Positions 21,567-34,183 of a DNA stretch of 64,000 bases are shown here, one piece after another. Numbering within the stretch: position 1 is the first letter of the stretch; the number at the start of each line of letters is the position of its first letter. Position numbers and translations under genes: made by a program. The stretch lies in the NCBI RefSeq assembly GCF_047948215.1, contig NC_134455.1, positions 79,118,189 through 79,182,188 of the forward strand, read 5' to 3'. The notes beneath the pieces are model-generated. The model saw only the letters and a program-made list of their open reading frames with translations, ran no database searches and was not told the DNA's origin. The DNA is from Lycorma delicatula (lineage: Eukaryota; Arthropoda; Insecta; Hemiptera; Fulgoridae).

Positions 21567-22846
21567 TAGAAATCCTACCCAACAAATTTGCTTTAAACGT
21601 CTCAAAAAATAAAACTTTTGCCAATTTAATTTACTAAATTTGAAAGCAAATTTTTCATAAGTAAAAAAATTTAAAAAAAAATACATCTACAGTAAATTTA
21701 AAAAAGGACGTGGTCAAAATGTTTCTAAAAGTGGAAAAATAGAATATAATAATAATGGTAATAATAACAATAATAACAATCAAATAATAATACGAGTAAT
21801 AGATAAACGAATACAGAAAAACATATTAGTATATACGAGATGCTAAATGATGTTTTATTATAATACACGTAAAAAAAGACAGTTACAGATTGGAAACAGA
21901 ATAGTAAAATAATGATAAACTAAACGATATGGATTCATTCTGATGACGGTTCAGCGAATGCAATCATAATATTCAGTCGTTTCAGGCAAATTATCTATAT
22001 ATTGTCGATTACATAAAAAAACGAATAAAATAAAAAAAAATATTATTATTGTAATAAATATTTAGGGACTAAAATATTTTGACAAGTTAAAAAAATACAT
22101 TTGTTAAGCTTTTGAAAATTAGATAAGTAAAAAATATATTTATATAAATTATTTTAAATGTTTAAAATGTGAATTAATGTTGTTGATTTAAATAATACTA
22201 AGTAGGTGCCGCTTACACGATATGAATGTTGTGTTTAGCGACTAGTTTGTTACGGCAGTTTGTGCACAGAAAGCCCAGTGGCATAATTTAGGCAAATTTC
22301 AAAAACAGCATCATTAATTTGACTTGACAAGGTAACGAAGAACATGTTAATTACACTTTCTGTGCTATTGTAATTTATGTACATTTATTGAATTCTACAA
22401 ATAAAAATAAAAAATAAATAAATGTTTAATTATATTGTTTTTAAATATATATTTTTTATCAAAATTAAATGCGTAAATTAAAATAAAATAATGTATTGGT
22501 AATGAAATACCTACACAAACTAATCTTGTTTCTCTAAAAATAAAAATAAAATTATATATATAGATAAATAGCTCGATTGCAATCAGTTAACATTCAGCGC
22601 AAAAAATTATCTTCAAAATGAATTTGTAAATTTTCCACAAACTACTATTTATATTAACTTAAAATAAAATTGAATTTTAACCTTAGTAAACGTAAAAATA
22701 CTAATAAATTGTACTTTTTTGGATATATTACATATATAGAATAGAAAAATATATTAAAAAAAAAAAATATTAGAAAAACGTATGGGAAGTGTTAAATAAC
22801 TATTCAGTTGTTAAACATGTAAAAATTAAATTTAACAAATGATGCT
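21148..22846. other. AT-rich stretch with a TA microsatellite
   Basis: No gene is seen. Short ORFs around 21275-21686 run through the (TA)n tract and are not coding. A GC-richer patch at 22203-22290 is unclassified. Confidence 0.5.
21526..21566. repeat. (TA)n followed by (AC)n microsatellite
   Basis: About 17 TA units, then four AC units. Confidence 0.9.
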
Positions 22847-23312
22847 ACCTCAAAAAATCTATTTTTCGGCACGAAACCAATTTCTCAGTTTTTTATTTTA
22901 ATATTTTTTATTATGGTACAATTTTATATTAAAAAGGATATGATTGTGATAAATCATTTTAAAGGGCAATGGAAAATAAAAATTTTGAAATAAAAAATTT
23001 AGAGTATGGTATTCCTAACCAAAATATTTTTCACAGTTAGTTTCAAACATTGTCTTTAGTACGTCAATTGCTCTGCAGTTAAAAAGTAAGAAAATAAATT
23101 TAGAAAATACTCCTACTTTAAAACGATCTGTTTTTCATTATGAGACCACTGCTTAGGGTGTACCATAAATGATTTTTGATACTAGCTGTGAATAATGTTA
23201 AATGACCGCAATTTGATTTGGATTGTTGTATTGTGAATGTTTTTATTTCAACATTCTTGTTTTCCAATGCCCTTTACGATTATAATGGCCGAAAAATAGA
23301 TCATTTCAAGGT
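22847..23312. mobile_element. Non-autonomous TIR element (MITE), 466 bp
   Basis: ACCTCAAAAAATCTATTTTTCGGC (first half ACCTCAAAAAAT, second half CTATTTTTCGGC) at 22847-22870 is inverted at 23288-23312 (GCCGAAAAATAG, then ATCATTTCAAGGT), giving terminal inverted repeats of about 24 bp with a few mismatches. The interior has no ORF. A related interior is found at 2433-2712. The target duplication is not clear and the superfamily is undetermined. Confidence 0.6.
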
Positions 23313-23430
23313 GTAATTTAGTATTTTCTAAATAATGCTTTTTTGCTATTAACAATTTAAAAGTTATTTAAGGTTACCGTACTTTATTAACACTGTATAT
23401 ACGTTACAGTGAAAGACCGATAACTGGTAA

Positions 23431-24285
23431 ATGTTGATATTCTTCGGCGAATGTCGATACAAACCAAATACATCGGTGAAAGACCGAAATATTTTCTTAT
23501 TCGGACCTTCGCCAGTATATGTCGACAAATGTGTGAGTCGACATGTACTGACGATCTGTGGATAAGGTCTAGTGGGAATCAAAACGATAAATAAAAATTA
23601 AAAAGTATCACCTAATACCAATCTCTAAGGTAAATAGATTACGGGGAATCCTTGTAAAAAAGGAAACATAATCTACGCTCAGTTCGCTCGCTAAACTCAT
23701 CCAATTAAGGGTATATATACAAATTATATATCTTATTCTTCAACATTGAAAGCGATTGATCAAATTAACCGCATTTATAAAAAATTTTAATCAAATTTTC
23801 GGTGTTTTATAAACTGAATTAGGATATATAGAGTATGTTAACAGCGTGGATGAACGATAACGATACAAATAAATCGTCAGATGGTTTGGCCTTAGTTAAT
23901 TTTTTTTTTAAAAACATTTTTATTCAACTTATACCATCAGTGCATAATAAACGCGTTGAATTTGATTAATCGCCTCCAATAATGGAGAAAAACATATATA
24001 ATTTGTATAGTTAATGTTAATTAGCCGACGTTAGCGAAGTAGCCAGCGTAGGTTATGTTTGTCTTAAATTTTAACTCCTTCTTTTTACAAGGTTTTCTCG
24101 TAATTTATCTATCTTAAAGAATGGTGTTGGGCGATTTTTTTTTAATTTCTAGTTATCGTTTCAGCCACCACCGGAGTTTATCTGTGTTTGTCGACGTATA
24201 TCGGTGAAGGTCCGAATAATCAAATATTTCGGTCTTTCACTGACGTACTTGGTAGTTGCTGACATTCACCGAAAAATATTGGCAT
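23431..24285. mobile_element. Compound foldback element with two pairs of nested arms
   Basis: The outer arms are 23431-23529 and 24187-24285: CGGTGAAAGACCGAAATATT, TTATTCGGACCTTCGCC and GTCGACAAA on the left appear as reverse complements on the right. The inner arms are 23627-23785 and 23952-24118: TTACGGGGAATCCTTGTAAA, CATAATCTACGCT, ACAAATTATATAT and GCGATTGATCAAATTAACCGC are matched inversely by CGCGTTGAATTTGATTAATC, GCCTCCAATAATGGAGAA and AGCGTAGGTTATG. A short AT-rich centre separates the halves. No ORF is seen. A related palindrome is at 61660-61989. Confidence 0.7.
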
Positions 24286-25966
24286 TCTCTAATTTCGATC
24301 TTAACTGTAAAATATACATACATTTTCAATTTGATTGGATTTTTTTCTGTTTGATTCATTGTTTACACTGATATACAAGTATATGTTTATATTCCTGGAA
24401 TTGATCCATGGAACAAAAAAATAATTGCTACTGAATCGTAAAATGTAAATTCTTAATCAATATTTCTGTTTTTTAAATAAAGAAAAATAAAAAATTGGTT
24501 AATTTGATAAAAAAAATAAAAGATAGATAAATTTAAAAAAAAATCTAAACCAAATAAACCAATAATAATTAAACAGATAATAAATTTGGTTAAATTGGTT
24601 TAATTTTCTACTTACTATCAAACGTAATCCAATAACGTTAGTTTGGTATTTTCAGAATGAGTGAATTATAAATATCCATGAATATCAATCTTAATAAAGC
24701 TCTAACAAAACTAAAGATGAAAGATTGTTAAAAACAAAAAACAAAAAGAAATCACAGGTATCGTTAGAAAACGGAAGGATTTTGGTTGGTTTTATCATAG
24801 ACTTCTTTACAAGGTGTTTTGAAATGGATGATGAATAATAAAAATTATAAACTGTAACCCGAAAGTGACGTTCGAGTTGTTAAAAAAGATTACATTAGAA
24901 AACTGTCGTGCATTTTAAAAAACCGATTTGTTAACATAACTAACATAGTAAAGTTACGTAAACGAAGTCTATAATCATTTAGCCTTCAGTTATTATTAGC
25001 TCCAGCAAAAAGAAGCAAGTTCGTTTTATAGTAAATTAAAAGAAGATCAAAAATAAGACTAATACAGCAAAGGCTATGGTAATAATTCTCATGTTTATAA
25101 ACTACTTAGATTAAGTTGTATCTATAGTTTTGGGTATAAACTATGTACATTAAAATTTAAATTAAGAAAATTAGATCTAAAAATTTTTTATTAGTATTAT
25201 AATTTTTTCTAGAACTAGTACTTAAAACAATTTTTGCTTTTCAAAAAACTGCTAAGAATGAGTATGATGGATACCATTAAATTTTATATTAGTGCACTAC
25301 AAGATCGATTAATAAATAGATAAAATTAATGATAAGTGGCTATTAATTAGTTATGTTAAGTGGCTATTAATTACTTATATTAAATTATGTAAAATTTTAA
25401 CAATATATAAGGGCTATGAAAACATTTTATTTAATTTAAACTAATAAAGTCACATTTACTAGGCATACTATTTTTAATATAAAGAATTTATATTAAGTTA
25501 TTTATTAATATAAAGAAAGAATTTGTTTTTATCCTTTATCTGTAAAAGTATAGGTCTATACCAAATATCTCATCATATGTAACTTTATTCTTGTTAAGTT
25601 TTAACTAAAAAATCTGCAAGAGTTTGCATAAAACTTCCCGACTTTGTAGGAGAATCTCCCTTTCCACATCAAAAACTATTTTTAAATTAAAAATTTGTTG
25701 ACATTATTGTATCATATTATAGAAGTCACGTTTACCATATTTCAAGGAATTTTATGTTACAAATGATAAGAAATTTATAAATCCTCTCCACTTCGTTAAA
25801 ATATTCATAAAATTTAGGCTGTAGCACCCGTAAATCATATTTTACACCAATAATTAAATACTAAATTATAATTAAATTAATAAAAACCATCTCTGATTGA
25901 AATTCGTATATTTGAGAAACACATACCGACCGATTATTTTTGAAATGTCAGATCCGTAACCATGCA
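24286..25966. other. AT-rich stretch, no gene seen
   Basis: No supported gene. A 24-base unit is tandemly duplicated at 25333-25380 (TAAGTGGCTATTAATTA core). Confidence 0.55.
25333..25380. repeat. 24-bp tandem duplication
   Basis: Two adjacent copies of a 24-base unit starting TAAGTGGCTATTAATTA, differing at about two positions. Confidence 0.7.
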
Positions 25967-26706
25967 CACATCGGTTCGAACTGACTTCATGTGCATATAT
26001 TTTTTTAAACTTTTTTTTAAATTTAAATTTGTTGATCTATTAATAATTACTAACACCTGTAAAAATGTTTAAATTAAAATGGCAAGTACATTAAATTTTT
26101 TTTCACTAATAACTTCTGAGTTTTTCATATTTTTTTTTTATCGTTATTGAATTATTATTTATTGTAAAGATTTTTGTTTTTAGTCAGAGGTTAATAATTA
26201 TTAATAAATCAATATATTTAGATTAAAAAAATACACGTTTATGAAGTCAGATTCGTACTGATGTGCCTTCCCCTTGTACGATCCAAATATTTCATTAATT
26301 AAAATTTTATTTGGCTATAACTGTGGACTAATTGAAATAAGTACCACTTATGACATATCGTTGAAAAGCTTTCAATGGGGGCTTATTACGGCAGTTAAGA
26401 AAAAGTTCACAATCGAAATGTTTTCGGATTTTGGGCTTTTTTGGACACTTTTGGTTCAGTTGATTGCAATTAATAGGGAAGGTGCATAACAAGATGTTAC
26501 AACAGTCCTAAATCCAAAATTTAAACATCCTACGTCTAATCGTGTTCTAGTTATGCGAGATACAAACGTACGTAAGTACGTACAGACGTCACGCCGAAAC
26601 TACTCAAAATGAATTCAGAGATGATAAAAATGGATATTTCCGTTGAAATCTGAAAACCCGACATTTTTCCTGATCACAATACTTCGTTTACTTCATACAA
26701 GGAAGT
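25967..26706. mobile_element. TIR element of the ACTTCCTTGTAC family, with inverted internal duplication
   Basis: From about 26170 to 26706 the sequence is the reverse complement of most of the element at 50962-51485. Shared blocks include GATCCAAATATTTCATTAAT, GCTTATTAC...GCAGTTAAGAAAA, GATTGCAATTA and GGATATTTCCGTTGAAAT. The right end is TACAAGGAAGT (26696-26706). Separately, 25967-26070 repeats in opposite orientation the part at about 26170-26265 (CACATCGGTTCGAA...TATTAATAATTACTAA), so this copy has a foldback left part. The ORF at 26274-26489 runs through repeat DNA and is not taken as a gene. Confidence 0.65.
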
Positions 26707-27231
26707 AAAAAAGGACAAAAACAGAATATTCTTATTATGTCACGTTACACAAAGTTTTCTCTGAAAATCTAAAAAATTCGATCCCAGAGAAATAATAATT
26801 ATAACAGAGTAGTCCATGGTTCTTGAAGCATGTGTAAGTTTAAAACAAAACAAGCCCTTTGGATAAACTCAAAATGTATATATTGTTAACAATAAATTAA
26901 CGTAAACTATTCTTCTTTAAAATTCACAGATCAGGCTTATTAACAAGTTCGGTTTCAAAACTTCTTTTTAGATCTTTTCTACCAATATATTTTCCATTCT
27001 GAACACAAGATAATTTATTTTCTACTTTCTTGATATTTGTTCTGATCATTTTCATTTGTAAGTTTACTATTTCATTAAACAGTTTTACCGTTTGCTCTTT
27101 TCTGATCTCCTGTGTTTTAACTATCCATTAAACGTATAAACTTTATTTTAGCAACCCGAATAATACATTTGACACCTACTTCTCTCTTCTACACGTCAAA
27201 ACTAGTATATTATGTACCTTGTATAACTTTT
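26707..27231. other. AT-rich stretch, no gene seen
   Basis: No supported feature. Confidence 0.55.
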
Positions 27232-27524
27232 TTATTCTTTTTCTGTGGTAGCACCTGGAACCACCGTTAAGGTATTACTTCAGATAACGAATGAGAATAA
27301 TATCTATGAATGTAAATGAAGTGTTGTCTTGTACAGTCTCAAGTCAACCATGCTTGAGATGTATCATTGTTGGATCCCAAACCACCAAAGAACACCGATA
27401 TCCGCGATCTAATATTCAAATCCGTATAAAAGTAAACCGGCTTTATTTACTAGGATTTGAACCTTAGAACTCGCGACTTCGAAATCAGCAGACAACGAGT
27501 TCACCACTAGACCAACCCGGTGGA
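27232..27524 (-). repeat. tRNA-headed SINE, family A
   Basis: Minus-strand copy with A box TGGTCTAGTGGT (27514-27503) and B box GGTTCAAATCC (27463-27453). The body and the usual 3' end (CTGAAGTAATACCTTAACGG, then GGTTCCAGG) run to about 27240. It is the most tRNA-like head of the family in this window. Confidence 0.8.
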
Positions 27525-28465
27525 TTTGTCTTATATAACTTAATTAAGAGTTCCTTTTCTCACATTATTACCTACAATCCTTTGCATAATTCACTAAATC
27601 TAATGAAAGAAGTTGAATGGTAATGCTACAAATTATCTTTTTTTTATCCTGATTAATGGTGTATGAAGTATCACATCTCAATACTTTATTAAACTTACTT
27701 TTTTATAATAATGGATATCTTAAAATTATTTTACAAAAAAAATGTTCATTTATTTTTAATAACCTGTTATCTTGGGGGTTTTTAACAAAAATATTTACCT
27801 AAAATGCTTTTGGTAAGGTCCTGAGTCCTGAGTGAAAAAAGTTTCTGGAAAATATTTTAAATTTTACTATATATAAAAACTAATTAAATTTACTTTCAAG
27901 TAATTGAAGATTTATAACATTTGGAAATTGGATACAAAAGTTGGAAATTATTAACAATCTAGGCAAATCCAAGGTTTATTATGAACTGTTGACCAAGCTA
28001 GACTATAAAAAAAAAACTAATATCATTTTATAAAATAATACCTTTTTATTTATATTATATCAATTATAACCATTTAAAATTAATGAAAAGAAAATTATTT
28101 TTTCAATAACTTTTTTTAGTCATATTACTTTTATAATTAAATAAAACTTATGTTAAATATAAAATATTGCAATAAAGGACAAAAAACAAAATAAATATTA
28201 ATAAAATAACAGTTTAAAAAACAGTTTACTGAGAATTATAGCGTAATTAGTACAATTATAGTAATTGAGAAATGTTCTTAGTGAAAAGTATTCATTAAAT
28301 CAATAAAAAAGAAGAAGAAAAAATAGAGGCAATATTATATGACCAGTTACTAAAAATTATATAAATAGTTAAAAAAATAAATTAATAAAAAATTGTACTT
28401 TTATTAAATTTCAAGCATTATTTACGATTCGTTACCTTTAATATTTAAATGGGTAGTTTAATTAA

Positions 28466-28502
<37 letters not shown>

Positions 28503-30130
28503 AAGCCGTAAGCTATTTTATTATACTTCATTTATTTACTATTATTATTTTTTTATAATAACTTTTAACAATATATCTTAATTATTATTATTAACTTGCA
28601 AAAAGTAAAATTAAATATATTATAAATAATAAAGGATATTGAAACAATAAATATTTACTGATGCCAAGGTTATGGCAATAAGGCCATTATAATACTGTAC
28701 GTACAATATCAGTTATACAGACAATCCATCCATCAATCAGTCACTCAATCAATCGATTTATCAGTGACTAAATTATTGTTACTATTATTACTTTGCCAAA
28801 TTATGTATAAGCTAATTGAAGAACATGACTTGTAATAGTGTATTTAATTGTAATATGTGTTAAAGCTAATAATAAACATAACAAGAAGTAATTCTTATTA
28901 CGCCATTCAGGTTACATAAACAAAAATTTATGATTTTATTTTTTATGTGACCTTTACAATTATTATTACTATTATTATTTTTAAGATATATTAAAACTTT
29001 ACCGCTTTGGAAAATATAACATTGAAAACCATGCAGTAATTCGAAGCAGTTTTCAGAAAATAATTATTGAAATCAAGCCCTTTCTTTGCTACAAATGTAA
29101 AAAAGAGCTGTAAAAAATCGAAAAATAATAAATAAGATTTATTCAGGAAATAAGAATAACTTGTGATAAAAAATAAATAAATAATCAGTTTCCAATTAAA
29201 AAACTACATATTGATATGCTAGAAACTTTTAGGTAAAGTTTAATTTTCTTTGTTAAATATCTACTTGGAATAATAAAAAAAAAAAAAAGTTAATTGAATT
29301 ATTTAAACAAATATTTTTGTTCTCGACGTATTATATACTTTTCAGGCGTTTCTCAATGATCGATAATTTTCATTATTACAAGATAGCTCTCAGTCTATCT
29401 TCAATTAAATGCAGGCATCCACAGAGACCAATTCTTGTACCCATTATGTTTAATATAAATATCTCTTTTTCCAAATACAAGTATCATAATTTTTACCTTT
29501 ATTTATTTATTTCATTTTTAATGTCAACAAAATTTAACTTTTAATTCATGTAATCGATCTATAAGTCTTCAATTTAGAATTCATAAAATAATGAGTAAAA
29601 ATTAACAATAAATTATACACCTAAATAATTTTTATTTTGTGATGTCAAAATTATGTTATGTGTGTTACCTGACTGGTACATACATAGGTTAAATTGGATA
29701 GAACGAATTAATATATTACAGATAATACGTAAAATTTCATCGGTTGACAATATAAATGGCTCAATACCTTCAATTACAGATAGTCAAATTTTCCATTTTG
29801 TTTAAAATTTCAAATTTACAGTTCTTTCTTAAATTCCCTTTACGTACTCAGTAGATAGATATATAAAAAAACCCTACTCAATTGGTATTTTAAGATAAAA
29901 AATAACTAGTGTACATTTCTTTGGATCAAATGCAGCATTAAACTCAGATTTATGAATCCCTTACATGAACGACGAATTTTATCTTCCAAGTATATACCTA
30001 CTGGGTAAAAATAAAACAAATAAATAAAATGATTATCGACCTACCCATATTGAAACTTACTAATGTACTCTTTATAAAAATTAAAATGATAATGGAGTGG
30101 GATTATTACAAGTTAAATCTGGTTAAAATA
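27525..30130. other. AT-rich stretch with a long poly-T tract
   Basis: No gene is seen. The interval contains a 29-T tract at 28471-28499 and an ATCAATC/CATC simple-sequence patch near 28725-28760. Confidence 0.55.
28471..28499. repeat. Poly-T tract (29 T)
   Basis: An uninterrupted run of 29 T. It may be the A-tail of a minus-strand retroposon, but nothing recognisable follows. Confidence 0.9.
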
Positions 30131-30428
30131 TACTCCACCGCTGGTATAGTGGTTAAATCGTCATCGAAAATCAGCTGATTTCAAAATCCAGACTTCTAAA
30201 TTTCAAATTCTAGTAAAGGAAGTTGCTTTTATACAGATTTGAAAACTAGATCGTGCATACCGAGTTTCTTTAGTGGTTGGGTTTCAATTAACCACATTTC
30301 TCAGAAGTGGTCGATCTAAAACTGTACAGGACTACACTTAATTACCATTCATACATATCAACCTCATTCATTCTCTGAAGTAATACCTTACGGTCGTTCC
30401 GGAGGCTAAATAGAAAAAGAAAAAATCT
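30131..30428 (+). repeat. tRNA-headed SINE, family A (degraded head)
   Basis: A box TGGTATAGTGGT at 30142-30153; the B box is degenerate (TTTCAAATTC, 30201-30210). The body and standard 3' end (GAAGTAATACCTTACGGTCG, then TTCCGGAGGCTAAATAG and AAAAAGAAAAAAT) are well preserved. Confidence 0.75.
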
Positions 30429-31085
30429 AATTAAATTATTAATTTGGTCATCCAGATTAATTAACCTTTAATTCATGTTAAATAACTTCTCTTAGGCATT
30501 TTAGATCTTCTTTTATGGATTCATATATATATATATTTTTATATAGTTATAAATAAAATTTAATAGTTTAAAAAATATAAATTACCTTTAGGATTAGTTA
30601 CTAGTTAATTGTAACTGAAGATATACCGTTGTATTAAAAAAATGGTAGTTATTAGTAAAGAAGTAGTGTTAATTACAAAAATAAAAATCTGTGCTTAGCT
30701 TTCATATGATAGATAAAATAATGACTACTTTTTATTACAATTATCTTGGTTCATTATGTGATAACATAGGAAGTTGACAAAAATATTTTGCATTATCAAG
30801 TGATAAAATCTAGGAGATGTAACCCTAATTATCCAGAGATAACAACATTTTCATATTCTGCTAATTGTAGTTACATGTATAGTTTAATTTCTGGGATCTT
30901 AAGTTGTGTCTTTATACTGTTGATTTCAAAGTAAAGATTTCAGGTAGGTGTATGGAATACACTGAAATAATAGCTGTTATTTCATACTAATAAGCTCTTT
31001 GTAATATTCTTTTTTATACAAAAAAGGAAGATAAGAAAATTGCCCAATAAAGGTAAAGAGAATTTATTTATTCCATTCCCCAATC
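30429..31085. other. AT-rich stretch, no gene seen
   Basis: A short TA run near 30522. No supported gene. Confidence 0.55.
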
Positions 31086-31285
31086 TAGCATCCCCATCAC
31101 GGCTTTGCTCACGTTGTATGGTTACTGGATAGTTATGCCGTTCGGTCAGGAGATATTTAGCCGGTCATGGCTCGCTTCGCTCGCTCTTCCCGTATAACCA
31201 CAGGACTCTGCTATCTGGACCCCGCTGTGTTTATTAAACTCATGCCGGTGAGAATAATAATGGTAAATAAAAATTAAAGCTTTTT
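31086..31285 (+). repeat. Repeat C copy (5' part)
   Basis: TAGCCGGTCATGGCTCG at 31171, a CGCTTCGCTCGCTCTTCCCG block, GGACCCCGCTGTGTTTATTA and CTCATGCCGGTGAGAATAAT match the head of repeat C at 12.1 kb. The 3' block with GGTTGGTTCTCGC is not found after it. Confidence 0.5.
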
Positions 31286-33644
31286 CAATTTATACAAATA
31301 TTGGCGTATAGTAATTTCTTCAGAGCAACAATTTGGTCAGTACAGGACCCGAAACCTTGAGTGATCAAAAATATGGTTTTAATAGTGTCAGCCTCCATCT
31401 TATAAAAATAAAACTGGTTATCCGTACTTTGTAGGTAAAAATGTATTTTGCTCGGTTCTTAGCGACAAACACCACTAAAAGGTGACCGTACTTCGTTTCT
31501 TACTTTTTGTTTTAATTTTCTAATTACTTTTTAGTCAAGTAACCGGAGACAGGAGCAGCCACAGTCGTCACACATTCAGTAATAGTGGCTGTGTTGGTTG
31601 AGCCACCGCGCAGTACATCGTCACACCTCTTAAAAAATTGAAATTCAAAAAAACCTGAAAATGTATTTTACATATTTTTATATCGGGTATTTTCCATCCT
31701 CATTCTAGTGAATCGTTTGTATAGTTGGAAATGGAGAAAAATTTCAATCATTGTTCAAATTTGTTTGCCTTTCTTCACACCTTTCAAGGTCGAATTTGGA
31801 AAAATTTAGAAATTTGTTTTATATTTAGATGAAAATTTCACGCATCAAAAGTCACGTTGATATCTTTATTTATTATAAGAAATAAAAAAATAGTAAATTT
31901 CATTGTTACTCCATTTTAACCCTTTAAACTCGGAATTTCAAAAAATCCTTTCTCACTTAATGTAAGTAAGAAAATCATTTTACACTTACATTAAGAAGAA
32001 TATGTATACAAATTTTCATCATTATATTTTCAATAGTTTTTGCTGGGCGTTGATAAATCTGTCTATCAGGACAAGTTGCTTTATAGACACAGATATAAAT
32101 ATAAAAAATCATAAATACAATAATTATTTAGGCACAAATTTCTTATCTAAAATTTATTCCTTACCAAAAATAAAAAAATAATCAAGAATTTGCTTAAAAA
32201 AACAACGATATCAGATTTAAATAAACCAGTATAATTTATATCAATTTTATTCTTAATTAAAAAGAATTAATTTTGAATATTTCTATCAAACTACCAATTA
32301 AAAAAAAAAAATGGAATCCATTATCTAAAAAAGAATATCTTAGTACTTTTAATAATTTTATTTTATAAAAGTATAGAATACCTTTCTGTTTATATTTTTT
32401 TTCGTTTGTTTTAAATAATTAACAAGTTAAGCTAATTCTTTATAATATTAAATGTTGCTAGCGGATGAGTCGTTGTGATATGGTAACGTGGTTTACCCAA
32501 GCCATCCGGTTATTTGTTAGATGAATCGAGAAAGAAGAATGATGGCGCGGGTCCACTCTAACGACATTGACGGATCGCGTACTTGCAACACCGACAATTA
32601 CTAGCTAATGACTAACGTATGCATATCACGAGGAAGACCGACTTTTATTTTAATATAATTAACATTATGCGTTCATTCTATTTGCATATTTTAATCCATA
32701 AATTTTTTTGAGGTAATAATTACATCACCAAAGATAAATATTAGGTAGATTTATGATAGTCTTGATTAATGATTACATTTTTAAAATGATCACTAATTAT
32801 CAGCCATGATTAATTTCAAGAATAGCCTGTTATAATTTATACTAATAGCTTAAAATAAGTAGTTAATTTGAAATAGTAGTTATTAGGAAAGTTAAATGGA
32901 ATATATATATATATACGTTATATGAAATTATTTAATAAATTCTTTTACCTTTGATTGATTTACATGAATTACAGAAAGACAAGTTATATTTATAAAAAAT
33001 ATAAACAAATTGACTTTCATAAAAATGAATTAAAATCTAAAAATAATACCGTTTTAAAATTCAGTATTTAAGTCGGCGTAAAATTAAAAACAAACAAATT
33101 TACTCTTAAATTGCTACTAAACCTTCATAATATTATAACTACATCAAAGCTCCCAGTAAAATGGTTAAGGAAACGTAGTCAGATATTTTACAGTAATTTT
33201 TATTACTGTAATGGATCTAACTTTAAGAGACCTCTAATTAACCTATTATTCAAACTCACCAACATTAATCAACTTATATAATTAAAATAAAAAACACTAG
33301 TAATCAGTTTCTTGAAAATAGATAGATAAAAAAATGCTTTAAAAGAAAATGAAGGGATCAGCGTAAAACGAAAAAGAATAAAGTTTATATAATTCATAAA
33401 TTATACGATAAAACACAGAATATTCAAGGAATAATTTTCTAATATTTCTTCTTATTAGGAAAACTATTATAGCCTATTATTTTATGTTATGATAAAATTT
33501 GGCATAAAACTGTACTTAAGGTAGAAGAAAGTAAGCCGACGAATGCATAAAAGAAGGAAGCTTTGAACAAGTTAATAGGTTGACTACCATAGACGTCAAA
33601 TTATGCCTCAGCCAGTTATCCATTCATTATTACTATGGAGACTT
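31286..33644. other. AT-rich stretch with two GC-richer patches
   Basis: No gene is seen. Patches at 31540-31630 (GGAGCAGCCACAGTCGTCAC) and 32460-32640 (TGGCGCGGGTCCACTC) are unclassified, with no ORF and no recognised repeat. Confidence 0.45.
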
Positions 33645-33720
33645 CATTTGATGTCTGTTTCGCAATCCAATACTGCTATGAGATAACAAATAATGTCAGA
33701 GTGTAATGTCACAATTAAGA
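33645..33720. repeat. Dispersed repeat, copy 1 (relative at 34816-34880)
   Basis: GGAGACTTCATTTGATGTCT, then CTGCTATGAGATAACAAATA and ATGTCAGAG align with the palindromic sequence at 34.8 kb in the same orientation and order. Confidence 0.45.
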
Positions 33721-33764
33721 TGCAATGTTATTTTTTATTTTTTATTTTGTTTTTTGTAATTGTT

Positions 33765-33878
33765 AGGGATGTAGGATGTAGAGGGTATACTGAAATGAAA
33801 CGACTAGCACTAGATAGGGAATCTTGGAGAGCTGCATCAAACCAGTCAAATGACTGAAGACAAAAAAAAAAAAAAAAA
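33765..33878 (+). mobile_element. LINE 3' end with poly-A tail
   Basis: One frame reads YTEMKRLALDRESWRAASNQ then SND and a stop, followed by a short sequence and 17 A at 33862-33878. The 'LAxDRxxWR' ending right before the stop is the typical C-terminus of several LINE ORF2 proteins, so this is a very short 5'-truncated insertion. Confidence 0.7.
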
Positions 33879-34183
33879 TTGTATCAAATTGCATGTATTA
33901 TTATAATTCTGTATGTTTTTGTATGTAGTACAGAAGTTTTTATTTAAATTTGAAATTAAGGAATGTTTTTTGAAAATCACCAAATAAAAGCAAAATAAAT
34001 ATAATTTAAAGTGTTGTAATAAAATGTGAATTAATTTTAGTTGTTTACTGATAAAGTTTAGTTAGATTTTAACAACAAGTACTCTTAAAAATATTAAATT
34101 CTAATTTTACTTTAAAAATCTTAATTCAAGGTATAATTTACGTTAAGTTGTCTCAACATGGCACCGTTCGTATATTATGCATA

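Noticed and set aside
21275..21686. Minus-strand ORFs with YIYIYI runs
   Set aside because: Generated by the (TA)n microsatellite.
26274..26489. 71-codon ORF as a gene
   Set aside because: It lies within the ACTTCCTTGTAC TIR family, whose other copy has no equivalent open frame.
27453..27514. A tRNA gene at the SINE head
   Set aside because: A and B boxes are present, but the sequence continues into a shared SINE body and the same head recurs elsewhere; no complete cloverleaf was established.
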